This document shows, one piece after another, positions 45,880 to 57,481 of a DNA stretch of 64,000 nt. Location: contig JAINUG010000139.1 in the NCBI GenBank assembly GCA_029706075.1, forward strand, positions 1,967,510-2,031,509, given 5' to 3'. This DNA is from Aldrovandia affinis. Taxonomy: Eukaryota > Chordata > Actinopteri > Notacanthiformes > Halosauridae. Positions within the stretch are counted from its first letter, which is position 1, and each line of letters starts with the position of its first letter. The translations under genes and the position numbers were made by a program. Under the pieces are notes generated by a model that was not told the DNA's origin, did no database searches, and saw only the letters and a list, made by a program, of their open reading frames with translations.

Positions 45880-48850
45880 ACTCACATAAAACTTAAATTC
45901 GCTGGGTTAAATTTGAGCTAACATGCTCAAAGCTACCGCTCCCTGAATGCCTGCCAATCCCTGCCTCAGCATTGTTGAGCACAACCTATCCTTGCAGCAG
46001 GGTGGCGTGCCCTGCCCCTGTGCACTTTACTGCACACATTCCAGAGCTGCAGCAAATGATGCATGGCACGGGTCACGGATCACCGCACAGCCGCCTCCCC
46101 CACCACTCACACCACTCAACCATAAGCGCTCTGCAAGGATGCCGTATCACAGGCCCGACATGTGAAACACAGAAAATACCTGCAATTTAAAATGAAATCA
46201 ACCACTGAATACTATTTTAGGTGCTTGTTTCTTTTTGGGAGGGGGCGTGGGGGGTCGTAAATGTGGGCTTTCTTCTTCACTGTCTTCCTGACAGCAGAAA
46301 TGCTGAAACACTGGTCTCCCTATATAACTGCCACGCATCCACATTGGGAAAAAATTGTCAATGAAATGTGTAAGTTTGAATTTGTGTTTTCTAAATGTTG
46401 GGCATTTAACTGTAAATTGGCCCCAAATATTAAGACTCGAACCTTGTGATCTGCATCATATTGTTTTGTTCATTCTCACAGTCTGTTTAGCAGGTTAGCT
46501 ACGCTGTAGAGGTCACATACCAGATGTGATGGAATCCCACCTACCGGGCAGATTAGTGGGAATCTGTGGACTCGGGCAGAAGACTCATGGTGCTGAGGTA
46601 AGCAGGGTGACTGGCAGGGGACAGGAAGATACGTCTCCACTCTGCACCTTCCTCACCATGCCTGAGAGAGGGTGTGTTCGCTGGGACGGCAGGCCCGGGG
46701 TGTGTGGAGGAGTCGCGAGGGTCGTTCTGTGAGCAAGGGGCTCTGTGCTCCAGGTCTTCGGTGTAACTAGGCTTACAGTGCAGGAGAGATCAGTAACATC
46801 ACAGAGGGTCAGGGCACCTGAGCATCACGTCTGAAAGACAAACAGAACACAGCAGGCTCTTCAATAATCATCTCATTGCACTGGGTGCAAATGTCATGGA
46901 AATTCATCAACTGGATTTACCATCATATCTGATTTAGATTCCTGTTTCATGCCACACACTTATACTGCATGTGTAGACCACACCTTGGATTTTTTTGCTA
47001 GAACCGTATTTACCATGATTTTAGCTTTGATGCCCAATGCAATTACTTCACATGGCTACTGGAAATGACCATGGGTGTCACTAATGTGGTTGCTAGCAAG
47101 AGACTTTGAGCCTTTAGTGCAAAAAACTGTTAATGTGATTTCTGGATAGGCCATGTGTAGGCTTTCTCATTTTCTATTTGGCCTCTAAATTGCAAGTCAG
47201 TATTATAATCAATATTTAAAAAATGGATCATAAATACATTCTGAATTTTAGAACTATTATTTACGGTAATAGTGGTTTCTGAAGAAACCAATTCAACCAA
47301 AGTTTCATCTCTTCCTACTGTGTTGCTGGCGTCCTGATTGTTGAAATTTTCCTAATTGTAATAAGATGGTAGCCTACATAGGAAATATAGTTAAAATAGA
47401 GAATTAGCATAGTGCTTTTCTCTCATTTATTTAGAACAAAATTTGACTCTGAGAATCCTGCTCCTGCTCACGTACAGATTCCGCTCTATTTTTCCAATGA
47501 AGGATCAGGCATGTTAAACTAACAAAATAGAGCTCTTCGTCACATACAGACTTCAAGCAGGACTCGGTGAATGAGACGCAGAGGGTGCACACAGGTGTCA
47601 GTGCCAAAAGACTCAATTCCTTTCATTCATTAATCTACAAAAGGGATATATATATATATAATAAACAGCGTGTGTTTGCTGATTCTAAGATGCATCGGGC
47701 TTCAGAGGAACGAGGACGCATTTGTAATGTTTCTATTTACAACAGAATCAATATCATAGGCCTCTTGTTTGCATGCTACCTACTGTAGCCGACCTATTGT
47801 AAACTGCAATCATGCTACAACATACATTTATATTGTCACTGAGTATAATATAGTATATAGATGTAACCTTTAGTGTAGGTTAATCTGGTGATTAATTGTT
47901 TCAATTAAAAACCTAACTAGCTAGGAATGAGCCTTGGGTAAAGCGCATGATAGAGATCTGAGAACCTTAATAACCAGTTAGTTCGGTTATTTTTATGTAC
48001 ACTGCAATATAAATGGTGTGTCTGATGCCATCTAAATTTAGCTAAACTTTGGGCGGTCAGACAGATTGGCAGCTTGTTACGGTCTGTAGGTTTAACATGT
48101 AACTGCCGCTTTTATGGCTTAAATTCACGTATTTGACATAACTGGCAAATTGACTCAAATACATATGCCACATTATAAACTGCTGACTTCATTGCATGGC
48201 CAAATGATCGACAGTCTGATTCGTAAATAGATCATAGGCTCTTGATTGAAAGTGAGCCAATGTGCATCGTGGTAACTGTGTAGTGCCAGTTTGCGGCAGT
48301 ATACGTTGTGGGCGTTTAGTTTTATTTCAGACCACAAGCGTAGATAACAAAACGTTATTCAAATCTTTGATAGCTAAATCTCACCTCTTGTAGCACTGTT
48401 GCTGAAAAGGTAGCGAGCTAGCTAGAACGTACAGCGATTCATAAAACATGTGGGCCGACATCTCAAACATAGCTACATCAGATGAACTGAATTAATGACC
48501 TCACTTATCGCTAATTTGTTTTTGTATGCCTGCTTGTCATTACTGCATTCGTATTCCTATCTCGCTGTTGCTGCCTTGGTGTTTTGCATTCGTTGCTGTT
48601 GCAGCTGTAAAATACGAAGCATCTGAACTAAGTCACTGCACGCATGACAAAACGACCCCGTTAACAACAGACACTGCACTGTTATTTGAAACAAGTATTT
48701 AAATATGTAAAAGTGCCTCAGTGTCGGATGAAAGTCACCCCAAATAAAAAAACAATCTACACTTTATTCTGTATTTTAATCTCATTTTATGCACGACGAA
48801 AAAGCTATAGCGGGTGGGATACGGTGCCATGCAATACAGAAATATACATG
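45880..48850. other. Unannotated stretch upstream of the coding part of rgs17
   Basis: A GC-rich segment at 46520-46740 has an open plus-strand frame and a strong plus-strand splice-donor-like GAGGTAAGC near 46595, but no recognisable protein, so I do not call a gene. A TA run lies at 47648-47660. No other feature is supported. Confidence 0.4.
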
Positions 48851-48859
48851 TAATCTTAC

Positions 48860-49240
48860 CCTTTTTATTCTAGACGGCAGTCTGCTGTTGTGGTTACTTT
48901 AAAAGTGTGTTATGTTGCTGTTTGTTAAACCACACAGTAAAATTGCACGCTGCCGTTTGATTTCCATCGGAGGTGTTTTTCTTCCATCCGCCCAACTTCA
49001 GCACCGAGCCAGTGGAGACGTATTGCGCATGCGTGCTGTCACTGTCAGTAGCGCTTGCCAAAAGTGCAAACGCTGAGGTTTTACATTGGTTTGCAGTGTT
49101 TCCAACATGACAGTTCTCCAAGAAGGTATTCGGCATGCGTCGAGGAAAATAAGTATTTTAGTGCAGTTTCTTAGTCACAGCCATAACGTCGAAACAGTCA
49201 TAGAGCCACGCCCGTCCTCCCGCTGATTCTAAAAGGCTGT
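48860..49240 (-). promoter_or_regulatory. Candidate rgs17 promoter and untranslated first exon
   Basis: The stretch is richer in CpG than its surroundings and contains TGCGCATGCGTG at 49024-49035, a near match to the NRF1 site. On the minus strand a strong splice donor AAGG|GTAAGA cuts after 48860. The first coding exon of rgs17 has a splice acceptor just before its ATG and so needs an upstream untranslated exon. This is the best place I see for it, about 18.7 kb upstream. No transcript evidence is available, so the assignment is inference. A minus-strand frame (48894-49136) lies here but resembles nothing. Confidence 0.4.
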
Positions 49241-50116
49241 TATCGGAAAATCAATGTTTTATATAGTGCACTTCACATCAGTGATCAGTGATGAACCATA
49301 AACTGGTCAAATTAACCTGTCGTTGCCTGATTAATGATGGTTCATAACTACATTTGTACATTTCCGTGATAATTTAAAACTGTTGGCAAATGTGACGCTT
49401 ATTTACGCGCAAGTTCTTAAATAGTATATTCATCATATTCGTTGCAAAGGAGTGAAATTCACCTCTCTATGTTGCTTGTATTTCCTTGATATGCTGCTCA
49501 TAACATTTTTTATGCATAGCATAACAAAACTATCGTGACCTATTATGGGGAACTGCAAATGTCAAATAAGGTCCTGAGTAAATACAATATTTATTAAATG
49601 CGGAAAATTGTAGTGAAACCTAATGCATCAAAAACTAATTCATAGCAAAAAACAACAACAGTGTTCATAACTAACAAAACACATTTGGTTTGTCCTATTT
49701 GACATTAAACACAGTCACGAGTAGTATTGTGTTCATGTTTTTTTAGCAACTACTAATAGCTATATTGACTTTGCCCCTTTTTTATAAAGCCATACATCTG
49801 TTTGAGTAGGCTACCCATTTACTGTGTGCACTGTGCACTGTGTGTTTGCTATGGATTGATCTATAGCATCCTGTCATATGAAATGTAAATGCAGCAGTAA
49901 GAGCAGCATGTTTCTAAGCCCAGTTTCATCCATGACTGCTGATACTACCCATTCAACTCCATGTTTAGGACACTTCCAAGGTCATTGTTAGTGGGTTTAT
50001 CAATAAATGATCCGCACTCAGTGTTTTATTTTCAAGACAAGGCTGAAAGATTCAAACGTTTCAGCATATTGCCTTCATCAGTGAAATGGTGTTATATGCT
50101 GGTGGCAGTCTTATAT
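49241..50116. other. Unannotated stretch
   Basis: No gene or complete element. Near 50055-50090 the wording AAACGTTTCAGCATATTGCC and TTCATCAGTG resembles a fragment of a common fish interspersed repeat. Confidence 0.45.
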
Positions 50117-50121
50117 ACCTA

Positions 50122-50859
50122 TGTTATGTCGACAGGAACGGACCCAAATGCAGACACAGACAAGGTGGAATGGAGAGTGATGATTTAATAATAATAGTAA
50201 TGACAGAGGTAATGGAAGACAATGAGCTGGGACAATGGAAGGGATGCACAGGAGGGCAGACAGGATGAGGGAACCTGAACACAAAGGAGGGCAAGCTACA
50301 TATAACTCAACACACAAGAATAGTGATGGGACGAGCGACACTGGTGCAGGCAGGCGGGGCTGGCAGGACGGACAGAGCTGGCAGACAGATGAGGAACGTT
50401 CAACCTGAACACAAAGGTAGACATTGTTTACAGAAACAAGGGTAAACATAATGCATATAACTCAACACACAAGAACAGTAAACACAGATTTCATATGATT
50501 TAACAGTAGTTAACAAAATTGTGTATAAGGCTTTCTGAAGTCATTTACACAAACAAGTTTCTTTACCTAATGATTTTATAACTACAAGAAGGGAAAACAA
50601 CGAGGTATCATCTGAACAGATGAATGACTGGAAAACCGACGATGAATGACTGGAAAACCGATATAATGCAGGGCTGATGATCTTGATGGGAAGCTGGTGT
50701 GCCGGAACGGACGATGGAATTGGCAACAGGTGAACATAATGAGTAGTAATGAGGGATGATAATTGAATGATGGAAAAATAATAAAACAATTATCACAAAC
50801 AATCAGAAGGGAGAAACAAGACAAAGGAAAAACGAGACAGGAACAAAGGGAATGTGACA
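50122..50859 (-). repeat. Solo LTR, minus orientation
   Basis: The 738-base segment starts TGTTATGTCGAC and ends AATGTGACA. It is flanked by a perfect 5-base repeat ACCTA at 50117-50121 and 50860-50864. Read on the minus strand it starts TGTCACATTCCC and ends with a GTTCCTGTCGACATAACA-like gypsy LTR terminus, so minus orientation is likely. Internal duplications (GAACCTGAACACAAAGG-type near 50272 and 50402; GATGAATGACTGGAAAACCG twice near 50620-50660) are present. The minus-strand open frames are not genes. Confidence 0.83.
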
Positions 50860-50864
50860 ACCTA

Positions 50865-52646
50865 ACTCTAAAGCTTCACCACAGGTGCACAAGCTAATTA
50901 GAGAGGAACTAGAGCCTCTGTTTTCTGGTAGGCTGTTAACGAGTATTTAACTTGTGGCAGCAGATCCAAAAGGTAATATATATTTTAAATAGGAATGGAC
51001 TGTGCTCTTATTTCAGCCATTTGGATTAAAAACAGAGGTGCGTAGATTAAGGTCAAGCCGAGTCATCAACAGTGGATCAGGTGCTGTGGGTCAGATTCTA
51101 TGGCTTCAGAGGTTACAGCAAGGTCACAGTGCAGGTAGTTCGAAAGGAAAATCATTTCTGAGATCAAACAATAAAGAAGTGTAACTCGTATGTGTGATAC
51201 AATATTAACAGGAGGGCAAAATATTACATCTTTACCCAAGATTTTAGACTACTCCATCTTGGGGAAAGCCAATGAAGGATACAACAATATTTATACTTTA
51301 TGATTGCAAAAATATATGCTTGATGATTGCACAAGGTATAATTCAGGTGGTATAAAGTAGCAGATACCTGTTTTACCTGTATGTGATCAAGGCCACATAT
51401 CCTAGGGTCATCTTGGTTCTCAGTCCAGACTATTTGCTTATCAGATTTCTTTCCTTTTTATCCATGGCAATTTCAATAGCTCACATTTTTCATAATGTCC
51501 CCCTATAAAATTGGATACTCAGGCAGATCGGAGTCATTTTGTATGAATTAAGTATGTGTGGATGCTCTCATTATGTCATTTACAGTTGCTTGTTTTGTTT
51601 TGTTTTATTATTTGCTGTTTTGCTGTATTGAGCAGATGTACTTTTTCCTAATGTGTTCGTGCATATGTTTTGTGGCTTTTTATTTTTAGATACGTATTTT
51701 TTCTGTCATTTATTGCGGAAGTGTTGGAAATTAGCTTTGGGGCTATAAACATGTAATGCAATGCACTGATGCTTGTGTTTTTACATTGCAACAATGCCTT
51801 TTCCCATGTCCCTGACAAATAAACAAATAATTTAAATAAATAAATACCTTTCTCAAATGTACAACAACGGAACAGGGATTCAAACTGAAAACCTTTCCTG
51901 CCCTAACCAGAATTCATTATTATAAGTCCAGTGAACAATTTTAGATATATTTGAGGACATTGAAACGTGTGGGGTGTGGTAGGTCAAGTTTACTCATTGG
52001 TGAAGTATGTTGATATTCCAATGCAGGTGCCAATCAGCAGTTCCTCACATGGGACCAGACGCCAGAGAGCAGCAGCTTCATCAGCACACTGCGACTCAGT
52101 GTGGTACAATATCTCACCCTTTACAGCTGAAACATCCTCCCTGATAGAAACCAATACTGCTTTACTGTCACAATGCACAAGTTAACAGGATATGAATGCA
52201 AGCATTTAAAAAAATAAGTATGCAGTATCTTACAGGGACTCTCAAAGATAGTCCTGAAAATTGCACTTTTAATTGCACATGGAATCAGCGTGATTATCTG
52301 ATCATTCATTATTTCCACAAAATTATAATATTTGCAAATGTACAAACCAACAAGATTTATGTTAGGCCAGGCTATATACTGTTTGCCTGAACAGGATCAT
52401 AAAATGCCTTCCCGACAACGTCAAATAAAGTAAGTAAAATTAAATTGCTGGTAATGATTGTGAGAAAAGAGCTCCCAGTGGCTCAGTCATTCTGGAGTGG
52501 TGGGACATGGCTGGCCTTGTTCCGTCAGGGGTAGAGTGGGTTTAAATAGGCCGGGGTTCCTCAGATTTCCAGCTTTTAAAATAATGCACCAAGCGCTCGC
52601 GGGCTGTTACCAGTGAGGGACACGCCTGTCCGGCAGTCAGTGCTAG
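50865..52646. other. Unannotated stretch
   Basis: No exon is supported. 51770-51850 looks like the A-rich tail of a LINE (CCCTGACAAATAAACAAAT). 52355-52420 is a diverged copy of 61873-61936 (GTTTGCCTG, CAGGATCA, CCCGACA in the same order). Confidence 0.45.
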
Positions 52647-53003
52647 CTCTCCTGTAGTACTGTGTGGGTGGCCTGTAGTGTGTAAAATATTCACTGGCTC
52701 TCCTTTAGTACTGTGTGGGTTGCCTTCTAATGTGTAAAATAGTCATTGGCTCTCCTGTAGTACTGTGTGGGTGGCCTGTAGTGTGCAAAATAGCCACTGG
52801 CTCTCCTGTAGTACTGTGTGGGTGGCCTGTAGTGTGCAAAATAGTCACTGGCCCCCCTGTAGTACTGTGTGGGTGGCCTGTAGTGTGCAAAATAGTCACT
52901 GCCCCCCCTGTAGTACTGTGTGGGTGGCCTGTAGTGTGCAAAATAGTCACTGGCTTTCCTGTAGTACTGTGTGGGTGTCCTGTAATGTGTAAAATATTAA
53001 TTG
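52647..53003. repeat. 51-base minisatellite, seven copies
   Basis: Seven consecutive 51-base units (357 bases) have the core CTGTAGTACTGTGTGGGTGG and then CCTGTAGTGTGCAAAATAG. The length is 17 codons, so plus frames (52715-53125) and minus frames (52705-53103) stay open; these are artefacts. The outer units are the most diverged and the inner ones nearly identical, which suggests continuing expansion from the middle. Confidence 0.95.
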
Positions 53004-56000
53004 GCTCTTGGGAGAGTGCATCAGAGGAGTGCACAGGGTGCAGTGCTCCTGGGTGTGTGGTGTGGGTTGTCTCAAGAGGAGGAACATGGAATGGGGAACT
53101 CAAAATCTATTCATATGTCATATGATTTACATATATAATTTTTTTAAATGTATTTTTGTCATTTTTTCTTGCATTCTGTATTTTAACCATGCAGCTATGC
53201 ACATTTTAAGATATTTAAAATACACAGTGCACAGTTCAATCTTCAAATGTGCAATTTCACATATACACCTAACAATTCCTCCTAACATACAGTATCAATG
53301 TCATTCCAACCACATTTGATAAAGGATACCTTTCACTTTAGGGATACTATTTCACTTAACTGAGACTATAGGAGTCTTTCTGGTATGTTATGCAGAGTAC
53401 ATTATATAGATTATAATTTATATGTTACCTATTTATACAGCAGGGTATTTTGCTGAAGCAACTCACATTGTACATAAACTGACTCAAGATTGTAATAGCA
53501 CTGTACCACCTAAGGTTTCAACATTTTTGGTAAACATCTGTTTGCACATGTTAAAGTAGGCATATGTATACAGTAAGTAGTTGTAAACATTTATAGTTAT
53601 CCTGATATTAATATGTAATTGTGATATTTAAGGTTTGTACAGTTCAATATTGTTCATATAGCAAGATGTTACTCTTTCTTTCACCACCAGGAGATGCTAA
53701 AACCCTGTTGCCACCTCACTCACTGTTTAAACCTACCGGCGTGAAGCACAAATGAAATTGATACGTGAATGTTGATGTTTGTTATGAGGAAATCGCTGCC
53801 AAGGCTGTTAATCTTGTTTTTATTAACCCTGTACTGTGATTCTGCCAAGCTCATGGGCCTCAGCTGTAACAACAGCTGTAACAACCACCTCCACACACAA
53901 ATCCCTTATTTACCTCTCATTGAACTTCTTCACAACTTAACAAGCAACTCATTTTGAAGGATAGCACAAGAATGAAATAACCTTACAAATTCAACTCTGA
54001 GATTGCTGACAGGAAGATTTGTATTAATATCAGACTGGCATATCTACCTGGTATTAAATCTCTCTCATACCAACGAGAAGAAAATAAATATGAAATACTT
54101 TCCTCAAAGTTAAAAGGTATGAAAATACACCCGCATGCTGAAGGGCTTTCATCTTGTAGGTAAAATATTTTGAGATTACCTCCAATGCCAGTATAGTCAC
54201 AGAATGAGATTGCCACATCAATAGGATTTGGCACTGATTGGGGTTAAAAAGGTATCCAAACTAGCATTCATTGTACTCATTACAGTAACTTTTTAAAACA
54301 TGAACTGGCTGTCCGATTACCATGCTTTATTTGTGTAGCTATGACAGGCCTGACCTTTATTTCAGCTTAACAGGAGAAAAATAATAGCCTCTTGTAATTT
54401 GCATTGAAAAGGTTAATGTTTGCTGCTGTACACAACTGGCTGCCCTCCAGTCTGGATGGAACAGAATGGAACAGAAGCCCTTTTTTGGCTGTCATGGACT
54501 CCTCTATGAAAACAGTAAGGTTAAACAACCACTGTAGCATGTGACATGTGGGGGAGAGGGTAAGAAATTACCTCCACACTATGCTGCTGTCTCTTTTTTC
54601 ATCATAAATCTCACAAGTAAGTAAGTTTCAATAGAGCGTATGTCTAACCAGAGTCTCATTGCTTTGCAGGGAGCAGGACCATTTTAGAGTGATGCTGATG
54701 GCTGTACTCTGCACTCTGAGATTCATTAAAAAAAATGATCCCAGAGGCACTCCTGTTCAGCACACCTTTGATTTAAATCTATTGCGATATTTGGCCACGC
54801 TGTATTAATCCTTAAAATTTCTCAGGGCAGAAACAAACAGAGAATATTGTACTATGAACTCTGCCCTTTATTGTTGCTTTGTTTCATTTCACTGTTTTCA
54901 CAGGCTCCCACAACACAACTGCTGCGATTATTTCCTAAACCATGCAGAACCATCTCCATTCACCACTATGACTTAAATGTGCCATCTGGTGACAATTTTG
55001 TCATCTTGTGAAAGACACTTGTGACTGGAGTTGTTGGGCATTTAATAGAAAGCAGTAAAATAGCTCTTTCATTGCTGTTATATTAATTATGCATTTTATT
55101 GGGATTTTAAATTGTTGTATATTTGACGTGCCAATTACGTATTTTAAGATTATTTCCTGTGCTCTCCCCTCTCAAGGTGCACGTCCACCAGAAACAATGA
55201 AAGCGAAGAAAGTGGCCGGAAGTCATTAATGTTCAATGAGAGCTGGCGACGGCAGGTGACGCAGGGCGAAGCGACAGTGTGAAACTATTTATGATGTTTT
55301 TAAATGTTCATGTACTTTAAGTGTATATCATGAATATATTACATATTTCATAGGTCTTGATGGTACACATGTGTCCTTCAAAACCTGTCATCAACCATGT
55401 CTGTGCAGTGTTTTATTACAAAGTTATGAGGCCATATTTAGGAAAAGCAGGCAGAAATTGCTTTTTTTAGTGGTGGGTGGCATAGGTTAATATAGCAAAA
55501 AATGTGCAATTTGGATGAGACTAATTGTACACACCACAAGCTAGCAAGCACTTCCCCCCACACACACCTTATCAACTGAACAATGGAAGTCATATTCAAT
55601 AAACAAAATCTTCATCATTATATAAGCAGAAGTCTTATTTCAAAGTCTCCCTGGAAACCGGTGAATCCAGCAACACAAATGCAATGTCATACTTTGTCAT
55701 TTGCAGATGATGTTTGCAACATACTGCAGGAGTAGGTTTAGGGCTTTATAAAGTCAGCAGAAATGGGAAGGATTTCAGCTCAGATGCATGGATGGACAGA
55801 GAGAGCCCAGTCTGTACAGAAAAAATGTTCCAATGTTCTCATCACATCAATGTGCTCCAACACCTATCGAGACCAATCAACACCTCACCGCTATTTCATA
55901 ATGGACGATTTATGTGAAACTCTGTTAATCACATTGCACTTTCCCAAATGGCAAGTCAGGGGAAAATAATTATATGCTGTTCTTGATTATTGATTTGCTG

Positions 56001-56360
56001 TTATCTATTTTTGAGTATGGTGTTGGCAGTCATTGCTCTCAAATGAGCATGTTCAGGTATCTCAGAGATAAAATAATCTGTCACGTTTTCCCTTTTTCCT
56101 CCTGTTTCCCCTTTTCACCCTTACAAACTGCATTTTGTCCTGGCATATACACGATAGGATGCTCATATTCAATCACTTGACTTTCACCTTCTGATGTATC
56201 ACCTGGGTGCAAAGCATGATGGGAAAGATACATTTTGTGTCATGCTGCTGAAAACCAATTTCTAGAGACAAATGGCAGTTTCCTCTGGGGAAGCTGAACA
56301 CCTCTTCAATTTTAGGGGCTGTCTAAACTGTGTGTTTAACTTTTTAATATAATATATATG
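53004..56360. other. Unannotated stretch
   Basis: No exon with recognisable motifs. 53605-53665 is related to parts of 16446-16691 and 43071-43342. The frame at 53769-53957 begins with a hydrophobic, signal-peptide-like stretch but is only 62 codons and has no family resemblance. No complete transposon was recognised. Confidence 0.4.
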
Positions 56361-57068
56361 CAGTCAGGTCTGAAATTATAGAGACACTTAATAAAGATTA
56401 ACAAAAAAGGCTATATAAAAGAAACAATACAGGTTATGAGCTAAATTGCATGCTAAAAAAGGTTAAATTATATTATTTTATACTATTATACTGTTCAGAA
56501 AATAAAATGTTCTTTAAGGAGTAATATTTTTATTTCCAAAAAATATATATGTCACAATTATTCAAACCCCTAATAATTATTTTAAATAAAATCCAACAAA
56601 AATTAATTTGCATTAATATTTCATCTTCTGTAGTATTTCATTAGATTGGGGAACATATTGAGGGGGATCTTTGACCATTCTTCCATACAGAATCTTTCAA
56701 GATCCTTTGGCCATTGCTTCTGTACTGCCCTCTTCAAGACTGCAGACTGAGATGGCCATTGCAAAACAGTAATTCAGTGGTGAGTTAACCATGTCCTGAT
56801 GGATTTTGAGGTATCCTTGGGATAACTGTCTTGCTGAAAGCTTAATTTGCTTTCAGCGTCCTGGCAGGGGGAACCAGGTTTTTGCCCAAAATGTCTTGGT
56901 ACTTACTGGATTTCATGATTCCATTTTCAAGATCCCCAGGACCAGTAGATGCAAAAATGATGCACCATAATTCACTGTAGATCTAGAACCTTTTCAACAT
57001 AAGAGTCCTTCATCTGATGTACATTTTGGTCTCATCTGACCATAACACCAGTTCCAATGCCAATCTCC
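56361..57068 (-). mobile_element. Decayed Tc1/mariner-like remnant
   Basis: The left part resembles a Tc1-like terminus (CAGTCAGGTCTGAAATTATAG) and shares CCTAATAATTATTTT and ATAAAATCCAA with the fragment at 7583-7720. Minus-strand sequence around 56640-56720 reads WPKDLERFCMEEWSKIP, a Tc1-type transposase C-terminal region, and further in a GENGIMKSSKYQDILG-like block lies near 56890-56930. Many stops are present. The second end was not found. Confidence 0.7.
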
Positions 57069-57069
57069 G

Positions 57070-57481
57070 GCAAGCAGTTCCACGTATTGACAACTCCCAG
57101 TATAAAAAAGAATTCCTAATTTACCTTTAATAATTTCCACCTATGCTCCCTGACAGAACTCAACCTGAAAGGGTTCCTTTTATTCATTGAAAAACCCAGA
57201 TGAAATCCATGCTTCCTTTTTTCTAAGCTTGAATATATTAAGAGTCTGAGTCTTTTTTTTTACTGATACAGCCCAATGCCTAGATCCTGACTGACAGACT
57301 TCAATCAACTACTACTCCTGCTATGTTGTAAATCCTACTACTCCAATCCCTTTTCAAACTGAATAAATTCTTATTTTGCTCCACCCATAAAAAAAATCCT
57401 GTCTTAAATTTGTATCAGGAATATTTAATATAAGGAATGATTTTTTTATACTGGGAGCTGTCAATGCGTGGAACAGTTTGC
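57070..57481. repeat. Inverted repeat with 48-base arms
   Basis: 57070-57117 and 57433-57481 are diverged inverted copies (GCAAGCAGTTCCACGTATTG against CAATGCGTGGAACAGTTTGC). They are separated by about 315 bases of AT-rich DNA. The arms contain LINE 3'-end-like wording shared with about 42195-42225. Confidence 0.75.

Noticed and set aside
46526-46732. GC-rich plus-strand frame with a donor-like GAGGTAAGC
   Set aside because: No matching acceptor, no protein similarity and no second exon could be found.
52705-53125. 132- and 136-codon frames
   Set aside because: They arise from the 51-base minisatellite, again a multiple of three.
53769-53957. Possible small secreted protein (hydrophobic N-terminus, then Cys/Asn-rich)
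   Set aside because: It is only 62 codons, has no splice or promoter context and no recognisable family; chance is likely in a 64-kb AT-rich region.
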